From NCBI GenBank assembly GCA_004352715.1, contig SCFE01000100.1, forward strand, positions 1,536,970-1,600,969: a stretch of DNA of 64,000 nt. The letters run 5' to 3'. Source of the stretch: Hofstenia miamia. Lineage: Eukaryota > Xenacoelomorpha > Acoela. Positions 1-14,733 of the stretch are shown piece after piece (the stretch's first letter is position 1; every line of letters begins with the position of its first letter). Under the pieces are notes generated by a model that saw nothing but the letters and a program-made list of their open reading frames with translations, was not told the origin of the DNA and did not search any database. The position numbers and the translations under genes are program-made.

Positions 1-3000
1 CATCTAAAAGTGTCATAGATTAGGTAAACCGGTCTACCCGGAAGTTATATAAACAAAATTGGGATTTTTGAAAAAATTTCATAATCCTAAAAAATATTTT
101 AAACGTTTATAACTCAACAACTAATGAAGATATCAAAATGTAAAAGAACCACCTCTGACTTTGAACACGGCAGGGCTCATTAGACTTTAGAGGTCTAGCT
201 ACATATCAAGAAACAGCTAAACTTCATTTATCTAAGCACTAGGTTTGGAGAGAATTAAAATAAAAAAAATCGGAACTTTCAATGAAAATTAGTTAATCTT
301 TTATAGTACACCTTAGGCACAGCAACATTATATTCAAGCACCTTGATCAATAGAAGTGCTCATACCTCACGATTTCTAAGTTTCTCAATTCGAGAAAATT
401 TTTTATAAATATAGAAAACGCCTCTTAGGTTTAAATGACCACATGGGCTGCTAGATTTAAATTGTTTTGAAATAAGTTTCGCAATAAAATTTGAAATTTC
501 ACAAACCTCGCAGTCCACAAAGATTTGTGTTGTGGATCGAAACATAGTAAATAAATTACTGTGTACTGAAAATTGAATTCTATATCAAACGATGTCAAAT
601 ATTTATAGGTAAACGTTCAAGAAAATTCATTTTTGAATTCAACGAATTACCAAGTTACTTCGGTGATATAAATTTTTGAAAATTGCTTCTAAAGTGTATC
701 TTAGATAAACTGATTGCACCTGGAAAAATCCATATTTCCGAGATATATTATAATATTAAATTGAAATCACAGGACAGATGATTTTGAAGCTGAATTCCTC
801 ACTACAACGTCACACACTGCAAAACTTAATATGAAAAATAATTATTTATATAAATCTTTATATTTTCTAAATTAAATAGCATTTAAAAGTAGAAAAGCAT
901 TCGGATAGAGTAAGCTTCCGCCAAATTAACTTATTGCACGCAGTAAAATGAGAAATTATTTCTCAAAATTCATCTAATGTCATATCATTCGCACATTATT
1001 GTAGAACTTTATAATGAGATTCGCAAAAACAATTTACTAAGCTCTTTATATAGGCTTTTTTATAATAAATATTTGAAAATTACAATGATGCGGAAGATTG
1101 GCAAAAAAGAACAAAATAAGAATAATGCGGAAGCTGAAAATTCTTGCTTCAAGTTTGAACTGTTTTTATTGATCAATGTACATGATAATATGAAGTCGCC
1201 TTGGAAAGCCTATCAATACAAGCGAACATAACTTATTGTTACCTGCTTTTCATGTACACAAAATGTGACTCTTTAAATGAAAAACTTAGAAAGAACATTT
1301 TAGCATTAGAAAAATAATATATATGTAAGTATCTCATTTCTTTCAGAAAAATGCAATGTTTATAAAACACTGAGGGCGAAAGAAGTAAAATAATACAAAA
1401 TAAGTACAAACAAGTTGTTATTTAAAAATATGTACATTGTTAATTTGGAGAGGTAAATGTACACAATTACATATATAATTCCTTTGGACATCTAAAAAAA
1501 TATTTTCACAAGAATTAAAGACGCTTGAAAATTAAAAAGGTTGTGCTTACATGAGACACATTCTGAATATTTGTGATAAAAGTCAATTTGACATACATTG
1601 TTGTAATAACTAGCAAAATGGAAATATCATAGCAACAAAAAATAATTGTTCATACGCTCCAAACTAAAAAATTACCATTCTATGTTTTATTTTACCAACA
1701 AATTGGAATAACATATTTTGAATTTTTCATTGCTAAAATTTTTTAAAATTTCACAAACATGCAAAGCCTTCTGTCAATTAAGTGACAATTTGAATGTAGA
1801 TTGTCTTACACTTGAAACTAACTAATAACTATATATTGAAAGAATATTATTTCAGGTTTATCAATACTAATTTGATTTTTATCCGGTATTGGGTCAAAGC
1901 ATGTCTTTACGCAACGCGAATAAAAATATAATTGAAAAACAAGTATTGCAAAAACACTTTTATAAGAAAATGTAAGAACTGCAAATGCATTATGAAAAGA
2001 GACATTCGATTTAAGCATGCCTCTCGACTGCTGCTTCATTAGACTCGCACTGAAACAACTACTTAACCAACAAAGACCGCGTTCAAAATAAAAATAACAG
2101 AATTAATCTGATAATAGATGTTATCTAATAAAGAATGCATTAGATCATGTAAACCAAGAGAAAAGGCACACGTTCAAGAGAAAAGACGCTTGCTGCTACT
2201 TTAACCTTGCTAATAGCAATGGTAGACGTTTAATGAGTATGATGTGGCGTGGGCTGGCTACGTAAATTGAAGGCGGTGGGTAATGTACAACTAGCATTCT
2301 AACATTGACGTACACAAAAGTTGGCGCTGCTAAAACAACAAAGTGTTGCTTCAAACTGTATCAGTTAAAATGTAGTTTAATATTCGTATAGGTGTCGGTA
2401 CTACATGAAATAAGAAAGTGTGTTGTGCGTGTCCACCGTTTCGGCTAGACACTTGCATATGAGTTGGATGCGGAATTCAGTATTCATATCCACCTTTCCT
2501 TGGGCATAAGAATAGCATAGAAGAAATGGCAAATATTCTCTCTGCAGCTTTGGTGCTCAAGTTTCATCCATAAAAGATCTAAGGCAGAAAAACCACAACC
2601 GCGTGCAAATCTTACAGTAAGATGTTTAAAAACATCAGAGCAATAACTTCACACAAAAGAATCTTTTCTTTTAGTGATACATATTTCTTGGTTGAGAGAC
2701 TAAAATTTTGGACTAAAATGAAACGAGTAAGCTATAAATCTCAATCAGAATCTCGTCTGAACAAAAGCAATGATTAATATAAGGAAAAACAAACATGAAT
2801 GGTGGGAAAATTAAATACTTATTTATTAGCATTCATTAGACAGAGCACACATTCACCATCTGCTTACTTCATAAATTTTATGTCGTAAAAGATCGATTTA
2901 ATCATCGAGTTGGTTTGTTTAAAAGAAATATTTACAGGTCGAAGGTAAATTACTTTGATCCGCGTTCAGGGTTATTAACTCTATTTACTATAATATAAAG

Positions 3001-3792
3001 AGTAACATTTAATATAGAAAAACAAACAAACCATTGATTGGAATAAAATGCGTGTTTTGATCCATTTTAAGGAACGCATGCAAGTTGTTAAAAAGGGCAA
3101 GCCAATGTCTGGGGATGGTAATATTTGTAGTTCTACAACTATTGCAAGAAATTCATTTAATTGTATCCGATTTAATTGATTCCACAACTGGCTTATAGCA
3201 CCATATGGTCGACGATGAGGGTTCATAGACTGGGTTGAAAAAAAATTCAAATTTACATGTACTTTTCATACATGAACTGAGTTGAATATCAAACAAGATT
3301 CCTAGATTACAAGAATACTTTAAAGATGCGTTACTTTAGGCTATTCGAAGTGTTTTATTGGGAAGCTGGCATGCACTTTATGACCTCGAAGAAGAAACAA
3401 AATCTTTTTAACGGAAGAAAATTGACAGTAAAAGTTGTAGCATTGGTTAATATAATTATAAATTTAATGAATTATTTGCAAAACTATGGTGCCACTAAGA
3501 CTTGCTTAAATAAAAATAATGAGAGTATCTACGTAGTTGATAAATCATTGAGAAGAACATATGTATTTCGAAAAATTATATTTCTTCACATACAGATTCG
3601 GGGAACTTTGAATGAAAACAACTTCCAAGAAAATAAATGAATATTGGGCAACCATGAAATACATAACGTATTGTTGTTAGCATGCTAAATATTTAATTGC
3701 GTGCACGTTTCTGAAGAGTCAGTACAAAATTAGCCTAAATTTCTAACAACATTACATATTATTTTTAAAAAAGCCCATGGTACTACGCGTCA

Positions 3793-3810
3793 ATATATAT
3801 ATATATATAT
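3793..3810. repeat. (AT)n microsatellite
   Basis: Nine AT units. Confidence 0.97.
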
Positions 3811-5384
3811 CTGACCCTTAAAAAACTTTATGTGGCACTAAGTAATATATCATTTTTGGGGTTTAGCAAAAGTTTGGCGCTAAAAATATACAGTTTTTGC
3901 ACATTATACCAAAAAATTGACTATTTTACTATCGTAATGTATTTCTTACATCTTTTGCATCGATAAGTGATCATTTTTGTGAAGTACATTTTATAATTTA
4001 ATACAGATATTTAATTTAATTCTCGCTATGGGCTTGCATTACAAATTAGCCAGCATAAATTTCCTTTTCAATTATGTCTAAATGTAACACTTTAAGATAT
4101 CGTTTAAAAGCATCTGTTTACGCTGTTTCATTATATATAATTACATAATAAGTGTAAATGCATATAATACGAATGCAAAGCCTTAATTATGTTAATGCTA
4201 ATAGCAGCTAATTACTTCACAACGTTACATATACATCATCCTCATTACAAAAACGGTCTACAACTCTGAATGAACCTAACCTATTCTAAAAATAAAAGAA
4301 ATAGTCCTTTTTCAGCATGAACCAAAGAGATATGTCTTGTTTAAATTACATATAACATTCACATATGAGGGATATTAGAGAAACTCTTGTAGTATATTTC
4401 TTAATCACTTGTAGAGTTTCGAGTCTACAGTGGTGTTAATAATATAGTGAAAGAGATGCAACCATGACTACTTTGTTCATATGGAGGTGGTTACAATAAT
4501 TGAGGTCGCCTTTGACATTAGCTTGGTGAAGTGTCAAGAGACAGACACTGAAGACTGCTAGTCTGTTTCCAAAGGTGTCCAGGGTCATGAACACATATCA
4601 TGGAGTACATGCTACATAGAGCACTTTAATTATTGGAATAAATCTCTCCAAAAATAGCCATGATAAGTCAAAGTGACCGGAGACTAAAACATTTTCAAGG
4701 TAAAAGTTATAAATTTGGCTTAAATCTATTGATCAGACTTAAAACAGGGCAACACTATATAGGCCCATGATAGAGAGAGATATTAGGAAATTACTTATTG
4801 CAAATATCTCTAGACTCAAATTTATTTCTGCATAGAAAAATCTATGGTGTAAGTACATAACATTATACATAGAAACGCCATTGCAAGTAACCTTTTTACT
4901 GTAAATTTGTCGTGTAATAGAATTTGACTTTTAAGTTGAGATATCATTGGTTTGAATACCAAGACAAGTAATAAGTTTTCACTTTCTTTTCTCATCACTC
5001 ACTGATCTAACTGCATAATGTCTAAAACATCTACATTTTTAACAGTAGCCTTGGTAGTTGAAGTATGAATATTATAAGAAGTCAACGTAAGGAGTTGAAT
5101 GAGGAACTATCTGGGATGAATAAGTGGTACTTTACGAATTCATAATTGAAGATGTAAATGAGGATCGTGATATTGAAGATGATAATAGATCAATGAACAG
5201 TGCGATTGCACAGAATGTGATAAAAGTGAGTGAATAAAACTAATTTATCGCAAGAAGCAAATCATAATATAAGAGAAACGATTCAATCTCAAGGCGAGAT
5301 TATCTTCTCTTGGGCGACCTGGTCCATCTGGTACAAAAGGATTGCAACGCGTAAGTAGTTCTAAGTTGACAATCAGAAAAACAA

Positions 5385-5405
5385 ATATATATATATATAT
5401 ATATA
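5385..5405. repeat. (AT)n microsatellite
   Basis: About ten AT units. Confidence 0.97.
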
Positions 5406-7411
5406 AATTATTTGCATAATTTGCATTTTTTTATTTTTCAGTTTGTTTAATTAGGTCAATTTTTGTATGATAATTAAAATATATATAAATAAGCTAGTAC
5501 CCTTATCAATCATTATGGTTTACATTGCTGTGGCTTTTGACCTCACTTGTAGCATTGAATAATATACAAGTAAGTACACAAATAAATATATTTAAATTTT
5601 TTTCAGTTTAAGCCAAGCATAGTTAGTCCTCTAATATGATTTGTTAAACTTCTCAAAGGACATTTGCGTTTGAATGTTCTTGCAACCGAAAATTTTTCAA
5701 ATTTATTTTTTAGTGTCCCTTCCAATATTGGAAAAATACAAGTTTTCAAGTTTTTTATTTATATGAAGTCTCAAAATTTCAAGTGTAAATCGTATAGATT
5801 ATACTTTTTTATTATAAACAGTTTCTGTTAATATTATTAGTAAGTTCCATTCAAAATAGAAGTAAAATTACCTTATCAAAAAGCAGAACAACTCAATTTA
5901 TAGCAAAATATATAAGGGATTCAAGAAAGTAAACATAATTATTGTTCTAATTGCAATACTATAGTTGTTGTTGTAACTTTGTATATTCATAGGAATTCCT
6001 CCGAAACTAAGCAAAATATTCACTGTTTCTAAGATAAAACAAGATTTTTTTTATAATTTTGCCCGGTAAACGGCTGGTAAATTGCCGGTCCCGGCCGACC
6101 GGTAGCAGATTCCTTCTCTGATTAAGATAACACTGACCATAGACTCGGAAAACTACATGGCAGCATACATACTTATTATTTTTTCACATCATATTTAAAT
6201 GCGAAGATAATAGTAAAAAATTGACATGGAAATGCAAAATGAAAAGGCGTGAATACTTCATTTATATTACTCAACAAAAATATATATTTCTATATATTTC
6301 ATTTATGTAAAGAAAATTTCTAAATGAAGTTTGTTGATGTTTGTAAGCATGAAATAAATTACGTAGTTGGCCGAAATGTAAAATATTTCTATTAAACAAA
6401 ATGGCCAACTTGTTAAACATTGACATTTAAAAACAATTACCGGAAAGGTTAAAAAAATTTTATAATGCAGTTTGACCTTGATGCATGCAGACATTTTATA
6501 TTATTTTAAAAAATTGACCTTAATTACTAGCGAAAACCGCTTAATCAATGATGCAAATTTACTGATTTATCTTGAAACAATATTCATTAAAAAATTTGGA
6601 GAAGGAAGATAAAATATAGAAAGACGAAAACACATCTATGTAAAAAGATACCAGCAATATCAAAAATAAGTAACAATATACAATAGAGTTCAAGGAAGAT
6701 TGGTATTCAAATTTTGGGTGGAAATTTTTAAACACTTTCGAATTAAAAAGCTCTGGAAGTGCGAAAGAGCGATCAAAGTTTGACGCAAACGTCGATAACA
6801 CCCTTTTCAATGAGATAAGAGATCATTAATATTCATGATTATCTGCTACCGATAGAAGACCGCCACAACTCATTTCGATGGACATAGATCTAGAATAGCC
6901 ATTTATTTCCCAAAAATATAAAAAAACTAGTTAAGCACTTGGAGAGTGCATATCAGAGTTGGAACTGGCCGTCAGGGCCAATAGTTATTATCGGCTAGTA
7001 TTCTACCGATTTGTGGTCACAAAATTTGGTAATAGACATTTTAAAATACATCCATTCAAAATCCATTCTTTTAATTTTTTCAAGTGTGAAATAATTAAGC
7101 ATGTTAGAGTTAATGTCTTAATATATATTGTTGTCAGAAATTCATTAAAACTAATAGAACTAGGATTGAATATGGAAAACTCAGCATCAAATATGTGGAC
7201 TGCGGATCAAATTAAAATTTCATATGTTGATTAAAAAATACGAATAAAAATTAGTTGAACACCTACTTTGTGGAACTTTGAGGGCAGAGGCATATATTTT
7301 GCAGAACACTTAAAATTTGTGATATTTAGTTTAAGCCCACACCAATAACTTAAATATTAAACAAATAGGCATTTTCTTGGTGCAAGCTTACAAGTAGCAG
7401 GCAACAACTAC

Positions 7412-8411
7412 NNNNNNNNNNNNNNNNNNNNNNNNNNNNNNNNNNNNNNNNNNNNNNNNNNNNNNNNNNNNNNNNNNNNNNNNNNNNNNNNNNNNNNNNN
7501 NNNNNNNNNNNNNNNNNNNNNNNNNNNNNNNNNNNNNNNNNNNNNNNNNNNNNNNNNNNNNNNNNNNNNNNNNNNNNNNNNNNNNNNNNNNNNNNNNNNN
7601 NNNNNNNNNNNNNNNNNNNNNNNNNNNNNNNNNNNNNNNNNNNNNNNNNNNNNNNNNNNNNNNNNNNNNNNNNNNNNNNNNNNNNNNNNNNNNNNNNNNN
7701 NNNNNNNNNNNNNNNNNNNNNNNNNNNNNNNNNNNNNNNNNNNNNNNNNNNNNNNNNNNNNNNNNNNNNNNNNNNNNNNNNNNNNNNNNNNNNNNNNNNN
7801 NNNNNNNNNNNNNNNNNNNNNNNNNNNNNNNNNNNNNNNNNNNNNNNNNNNNNNNNNNNNNNNNNNNNNNNNNNNNNNNNNNNNNNNNNNNNNNNNNNNN
7901 NNNNNNNNNNNNNNNNNNNNNNNNNNNNNNNNNNNNNNNNNNNNNNNNNNNNNNNNNNNNNNNNNNNNNNNNNNNNNNNNNNNNNNNNNNNNNNNNNNNN
8001 NNNNNNNNNNNNNNNNNNNNNNNNNNNNNNNNNNNNNNNNNNNNNNNNNNNNNNNNNNNNNNNNNNNNNNNNNNNNNNNNNNNNNNNNNNNNNNNNNNNN
8101 NNNNNNNNNNNNNNNNNNNNNNNNNNNNNNNNNNNNNNNNNNNNNNNNNNNNNNNNNNNNNNNNNNNNNNNNNNNNNNNNNNNNNNNNNNNNNNNNNNNN
8201 NNNNNNNNNNNNNNNNNNNNNNNNNNNNNNNNNNNNNNNNNNNNNNNNNNNNNNNNNNNNNNNNNNNNNNNNNNNNNNNNNNNNNNNNNNNNNNNNNNNN
8301 NNNNNNNNNNNNNNNNNNNNNNNNNNNNNNNNNNNNNNNNNNNNNNNNNNNNNNNNNNNNNNNNNNNNNNNNNNNNNNNNNNNNNNNNNNNNNNNNNNNN
8401 NNNNNNNNNNN
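7412..8411. other. Assembly gap (1000 N)
   Basis: Exactly 1000 N, a round size that suggests a placeholder for an unknown length. The right edge is a short AT/GTAT repeat, and the mariner copy starts 56 bp later, so the gap may hide the mariner 5' end. Confidence 0.99.
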
Positions 8412-8467
8412 AATATATATATGTATGTATATAATCATTGATTTTTGAACGAGATTATTATACTGTG

Positions 8468-9534
8468 GAACGCATAAAACAATTTTTAAAATTGGGAAAA
8501 ACTGCTGTTTCAAATTCTATGTTTCACTTTAAAAGAAAACATGAAAGAAAGCTTGTGAAATAGAGAGGGCCTTAAAAGATGCTTGCCAGGACGTACCTTC
8601 AACTGCAACAATTTATCGGTGGTTTAATGAAGATGAGAATATTGCGGAAGCTAGAGAAGAAACGAGAGGAAGACTAAGTGTGCTGCGATCAAAAACCAAC
8701 ATTGATGAAGTTAAATGGTTCATTGACATGAATCCAAGTGCATCTCTGAGAGCTATTGCAGAAGAAATTAGGATTGGAAAAGATACAGTGCGGTCAATTT
8801 TAAAGAGAGGATTTACATATGCGGAAAGTCTGTTCGACATGGTTTACTCATGATCTTGACGGAAAAACTAAAGCTCTGCGAGTTGGGAGTGCAAAAGGTA
8901 TTAGGAAGAAAATATGTCAGCTAGGTGGTAATGCAGCTCAATACTATGCTTGTGAAGATGAAACCTGGGTATAATTTGATTCATGTGGGACAAAGCAAGA
9001 GAACAAAGTGTGGCTCAAAGAGGGTGAGAAAAGACTGAGAGTAGTGAAACCAGGTTTAACTGCTAGGAAGATGTGACTGTTAATCACATTTACTTGTGAC
9101 AAAAAGATCAGTATTGAAGCGAAATTTAATGAAAGAATTGACTAAAAGAGCTACATTGAGTTTGTCAAACATACAGGAAACAAGTGGAGAACATTGCGTA
9201 GTCGCTCAACTAAAATTTCCGAACTTGTATGGCAACATGACAAAGCGAAGCAACACGTTGCAGCTGTTACGAAAGAATTCTTTGCGAAGCGAGGAGTGGA
9301 ATTACTTTGGCAAGCTCCATATTCACCAGACTTAAGCTTACTTGATCACTGGGTAAATAAGGAGGTGAAAAAGAAACTACGACAGTGCAGCTATGATACC
9401 ACCAAGGAAGTTCAAGAGAATGCGTTGGGTGTTATGAGGGACATACCTGAAAAACGGTATGTAGATTAACTTAACAAACTACTTGATGACTGCCAGTCAA
9501 TAATAGAGGCTAATGGTGATTATCTTAATTAATT
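8468..9534 (+). pseudogene. Tc1/mariner transposase, mariner (D34D) type, decayed
   Basis: Pieces of a mariner transposase can be read in three frames. The N-terminus is ERIKQFLKLGKTAV, as in the mariner paired HTH. Then come TIYRWFNEDENIAEAREE and SLRAIAEEIRIGKDTVRSIL (second HTH), EDETWVY (first catalytic Asp), VWQHDKAKQHVAAVTKEFF (second Asp) and APYSPDLSLLDHWVNKEV (third Asp). Exactly 34 residues separate the second and third Asp, the mariner D34D signature. The frame is broken by stops near 8556, 8851 and 8972 and by several small indels, so the copy is dead. All three catalytic Asp survive. The frame ends GDYLN at a TAA near 9534. Terminal inverted repeats were not identified; the 5' one may be in the N gap just upstream. 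Confidence 0.85.
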
Positions 9535-9539
9535 TTTTT

Positions 9540-12500
9540 CATAGTATTCATTTATTTTTCATGAATAAAGTTTTATGGTTAAATTCTCATTTATTTTCAG
9601 ATAGGCCAAATATCATCCAAAAATTGCTTGTTCTCAGAATTTAAATAATTGTGTGCCTGAGACAACATTTATATTCATAAGTAACTACACTTCGAAAGAA
9701 AGTATGAACTGCTTACGCAGCAATTTTGCAAATAAACAGATATTTGGGAAGTTGAAATCCCAATCTACATTAAGCTCATGCCATTAATATATTTATATGT
9801 ACCGTATTGTACGGACTATAAGGAGCACATAAAATAAGAATAGTTGAAATAATGGGCAATGTACCTCATATTCCGGTGCATCATAGCCATGAACACTGTA
9901 TGGGCTTATTGAAGACGCTATCGTTGTCCAACAATTAAGTTAAAAATAAAAAAATGAAAAAATTAAATTTGCTACTGCCGCCGTTTCGCTTGACGCACTT
10001 ATTTTGTTATGTAATTTCGTTTTGAGAAACAAATCAAATTGCAGGAGGGGATGTGAAAGTGACTTAATTAATAAAGTGAGAAGCAAATTTTAAACTAACA
10101 CATAAATGCGAAACTAGAAATGATGTCAGCATTGACGATGGAACATTAAATTTTACGAATATAAAAGAAATTAATAAGTGAAGCGTATGAAAAATTCAAC
10201 GGTTAAACAGCAAATTTTAACACAACCCTCATTCTCATTCACAAAAAGTAAACTGATTCATTACACAGCTTAAAGGAATCACTCCCTCATGATTACAATC
10301 AGGGGCGTAGAAAGTCGGGAGTGGGTGTGCCCGCTCTCTGCAATTGAGGAAAGTAAGATTGCTGGAAATATTATGCTTAATAAATATGCACTAAAAATCC
10401 CCACGTTGTTAAACTTTTGCAGTTATATATAAAAACAATATAATTAACATTTGATTGAAAAAATTTTTAATGATATGAAGCTATGGGGAAGAACGCCAGG
10501 GTGAAAAACCTCTTTTTGTTTAGCTTCCCCATTGACTGAAATGTACATTGAATTGTATGCTTTAGATATAATTTGGAGATATTTTCATACTTGAAGTTTA
10601 TCCATTGGTGGCAATCGCTGAGGGAACGCTGAAAATATTTCAATTTGACATTCGCTTTCAACATAAATTGTGTTAAATGAAAATCCGCGAGCTTTCCGAA
10701 AATTATATAATATTCACCTTCAATGAATAACAAGAGGCATTTCAAAACAAAATTGTCAAGATGCATAATTTCGTAATTCAAAAATCACTGCAATTAGCCA
10801 AATTTAAAAGTATCAAAAAGAAACCTTTGGGACATACATATATTCTTCTTTCTTAATCACAACTCCCTCACTATTAACCTCAATGTTGGTTGCCTTGAGG
10901 TAACTACATGGAGCGAAACAGAAAGGTATGCGTGCATCAGAAATCAACTGCAGATTTAGTTTTGAAAAAAAGTGATGTTTAAAATACTGTACAATGTCCC
11001 CCTAAATCCAATGAATACCGGTATGAACGATTTTTATTTTCCTATGTAAAAAATGTACCCCAACGAGTTACCTACTTAGAAGTTAACTTCATGTTGTGAT
11101 TAAGGATCACTTAGTTGTTGTTCCAATGTTGTGAAATTGGTGAAATTAAAAATTTATATAAACAAACATATCTTCAAAAGATTCATTTTTATTAAAACGT
11201 TTGGAATGATTTTCATCAAACACTGAGACAATTTTATTAGAAAAAATCTCAGATGATGGAGATATGCGATGTTAATAAATTAATAGAAATAACAGCAGAC
11301 TAGAATGTGAAGTTTATCCGCCTAATGGCAAACAATGCATATATGTTTTGAAGAGCAAACAATAGATACCAAATACAGAAAGTTCAGCTTCTTGGGTGTT
11401 ATCGCGCCATAGCTTTGAATGAACACTAGAAGTAATGTTATCCTTATAAATCACTTTAAACAAACACTCTTCATTTCAAATTTTAGTTTGAAAAAAATAT
11501 TTTCAATACAAATATCACTAGGTTTGCATCATAGATGAAGGTTAAAACATAAAATCTTGTTTATCGAATATTAATTATTAACCAACTAAATTGTGATTTG
11601 GATCGAAACGATCCATGTCTGTAATCTTAATGTTAAAGAAAGTGGAATGATGATGTCAATAAATTCCCTCCTACCGAAAAATTTCAGGCAACTACATATT
11701 GAAATATGCATGTATCATATAAACTTTGCGTGCTTATTAAAATATTATTCATAGGTTGTTGCGAAATATGGGAAGCTTTTCGAAATTGGAATTATTTCTC
11801 AAATTGTAAACAATTGAATTTGTTAAGAAAAGCAATGCAAGACGACAATGTGACTTCTAATCCAGAACAGAACTAGCATAATGTTTTATAAATCATGGCG
11901 ATAAAGACAAAATAATCTGATTACTCTATCATTCCCTCCTGGGAGCGACGTTTCCACTGAGGCTTTCCAGCAGAAAGTGCTAAATGGAATCAGCAAACAT
12001 TCGCAGCTAAGCAAACAAAGTCACAAAGATTCTACTTAAAACTTAAATCACTTTCATGTTTTTAATAAATTCAACGCCATACAAAAAATGACCCACTTCA
12101 GCTGAGAGGTGTATATTTAGAACATATGACGGGAAATAGCACTTGAGACTGATGGCAGCGAAGAACAGTGGCCACTCAAAAGAATCATTCCACAATTTCA
12201 TGATGCAATAATCACCTACATGTTTTGAACGCGTAATACAATGAATTATACGTTATATGCCAAACCTATAGACCGATTATAAAATTAGTAGTATTCCAAA
12301 ATTTACAACACTGTGATTACCATAGACCAATGACTCCTCAACTTTTCTCTAATAGGCCCCCTGAATAACTTACTAACTATAAACGCCCCTTGACAAAAAA
12401 AGTAAAACCAACTAATACAAATTAGTCACTTGAAAAAAAGTAATTTTAGTCTCGAGTATGAAAGATGAGCTTGGTGCAAAATTTTTCACATAATGCAACC

Positions 12501-13939
12501 GCAAAGACGAAAGTAAAATAAGTTTAAGTACATCGAAATATTATTTTACAAACTGCGTAAATATGTACTTTGGCACTGTTATTGTTACTGCCCAACTTAT
12601 TCTCAGCCCCCAAATCCAGTGGTCCATTTAGTAGCCGGCAACCACTTTAGGAATCAGTGCTGTAAACTGATTACGCGAAGGCAAATGTTATTAATTGCAT
12701 CAGTGATGTTAAAAAAAATATGTATACGTATTGATTATACATTACAAGTAGTTATAACCGCAAGTAGCATAAAGCAATTGTAAACGTTTGTCCACTATGT
12801 AAAGAAAACGTTTTTGAGATATATAGAACTTATAATTAGTCAACACTTTGAAGAGATAAAGGAAGAATAGATAGACAATATTTTTTCAATCTAAAATCTG
12901 TCTAGAAGGAGGAAATAACTGCCTGAATGCGTAGGAAGCTAGCTACTAGATTGTAATTACTTATTTTTAGTAGCACCTATAATTTACAAACAGGCTTAAT
13001 TAAAGTCAGTTGAATTCTCATCGCATTATGTGGTAGAGTGGAATGTTTTGCGTCACAACCTTGAAGATAATTCAACCATCTGATTTGTAGTAAGAATAAA
13101 ACTAAGTTCAAGGCAATAGAATTGAAAAAACAGCCCCATAATAATTCGTTACGTGGGAGGATGACTGTATTGCTAGCGTTTTCATACATAAATACAATAA
13201 CAAAACTGAAATGACAATTGAGAAGATATTAATAGACACCTAACCCCAGTGGAATTCAACTGCTAGAGTTTTAAAATATTCGATTGATTAGGAGTTCAAG
13301 TTTGAGCAGTTCAGGTAAAGTGATTTAAATCTGATTGGAAACAATGCAATTGAATGAAAGACCGAAAATCCTGATCAAATTTCAATTTAACTTTCTCGAA
13401 GCAGTTTTTTGGAAAGAAGCAGTTTTGTGAATTGATTGAATAAGCAACTCAATTGAAACAATTTATTTATTGCAAAAACCCACGGTTTAAACTAATTTTA
13501 CAGGACTGAAGCGTCTATTGATCATAATAACTTAACTCGTGTAAGTAACTCATTCGTTTCTCGATACATCCATAAATACGATTTTTTTAAGGCAAAACAT
13601 TCTTAGTCATGCCGAGCATATTATATATGATACACTGACAGGCTTAGGATCGTGAATAATCAACAAATGTTTGAATTCAATATCCTCTGACACAGATTAT
13701 TCTTGTGAACTTGTCACTATTTTCTTGTTACTTTGTAGCTTTGACTCATAAAATATAGGTTTAAATTACGCAGGTAAAAACTGTCTAGAATAGATGGCTA
13801 TACATTTGATTGTGCCGTCATTAGGCAAAGGTTAAAAGCATTTCTGGCCTAAACTTCACGCATGATATAGTTGAATATGATCTAAAGAACAACATGAATT
13901 ACATTTATGCATATGTATTTATATGTACTACTCGTAGGA
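9540..13939. other. Non-coding, no gene seen
   Basis: AT-rich. At 10300 a CAGGGGCGTAGAAAG string looks like a hAT terminus, but no partner end was found. A short GC-richer stretch at 11935-12045 is open on both strands with no recognisable product. Confidence 0.6.
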
Positions 13940-14733
13940 TTATATGTCAATGGAGTTCCACAAGGCACTGTCCAAGGTCCTATATAGTTTAATATTACAA
14001 CAAATGACTTGAAGATTTCAGAAAATATGTCTTACAAAAACTACCTGAAGAGTATTTGTTTTAGAAAAAATGATACAGAGATCACAATTTCCTCATAAAT
14101 GCTAATAAATCAAAAGAACTTATAACCCCTCTTCGAAGAAATTGTCACATACCAACCCAAAATACTCAGAATTTCTTATTAGTAAGTGAAATGAAAATAC
14201 TTGGAATTACAATATCCAACCACCTTAGTTTTCAAAGTCATGTGCTGAATTTAACGAAAAAGATTAACCAGCACATTTACTTGCTCCTAAAGCTTAAACC
14301 TTTGTGATACTCAACTGCTGAGCTGGAACTGTTGTATTCTAGTATTATTGTCAACTTTATTTATTATGGACATGAAGCGTATGCAGCAGAGAACAAGATA
14401 CATTTGGACTATATTGATAGAATACAGAAGAAAGCTATCCGATTCGGAATCATACAATCGTTTACATCAATACATGATTTAATAAAAAAAGATGAACAAT
14501 TATTCAGCAAGATCCAATCAAATTCGACACATCCTTCCTAATAGAACTCAATTCGCTGCAGAGAGATTAAGGCAACGTATGCCTCCAACGATTCTGGCAA
14601 AAAATATCAAAACCTCAATTTTTTCCAAACAGATACCTGAAATATCCATATCTGTAAATTTGTAAACTATATATTCTGAATGTTATTTTCAGATACATAA
14701 TCATAAAATATATTATTATTATTATTATTATTA

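Larger units (their letters stand above)
1..7411. other. Non-coding, no gene seen
   Basis: AT-rich sequence with scattered short frames and no recognisable domains. It holds two AT microsatellites and, at 6061-6107, a cluster of CCGG/CCGGT words resembling a transposon terminus. The 104-codon frame at 3326-3640 and the 89-codon frame at 2981-3250 show nothing familiar. It may still be dystrobrevin intron if the coiled-coil exons lie further left. Confidence 0.6.

Noticed and set aside
3326-3640. 104-codon plus-strand frame
   Set aside because: No recognisable motif, no promoter or splice signal, residue use typical of random AT-rich DNA.
7350-8513. 387-codon minus-strand frame
   Set aside because: It is almost entirely the 1000-N gap. 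The few real residues at each end are not connected.
10467-10781. 104-codon minus-strand frame
   Set aside because: AT-rich residue use (many F, I, K, N, Y), no domain, no splice context. Kept out as chance.
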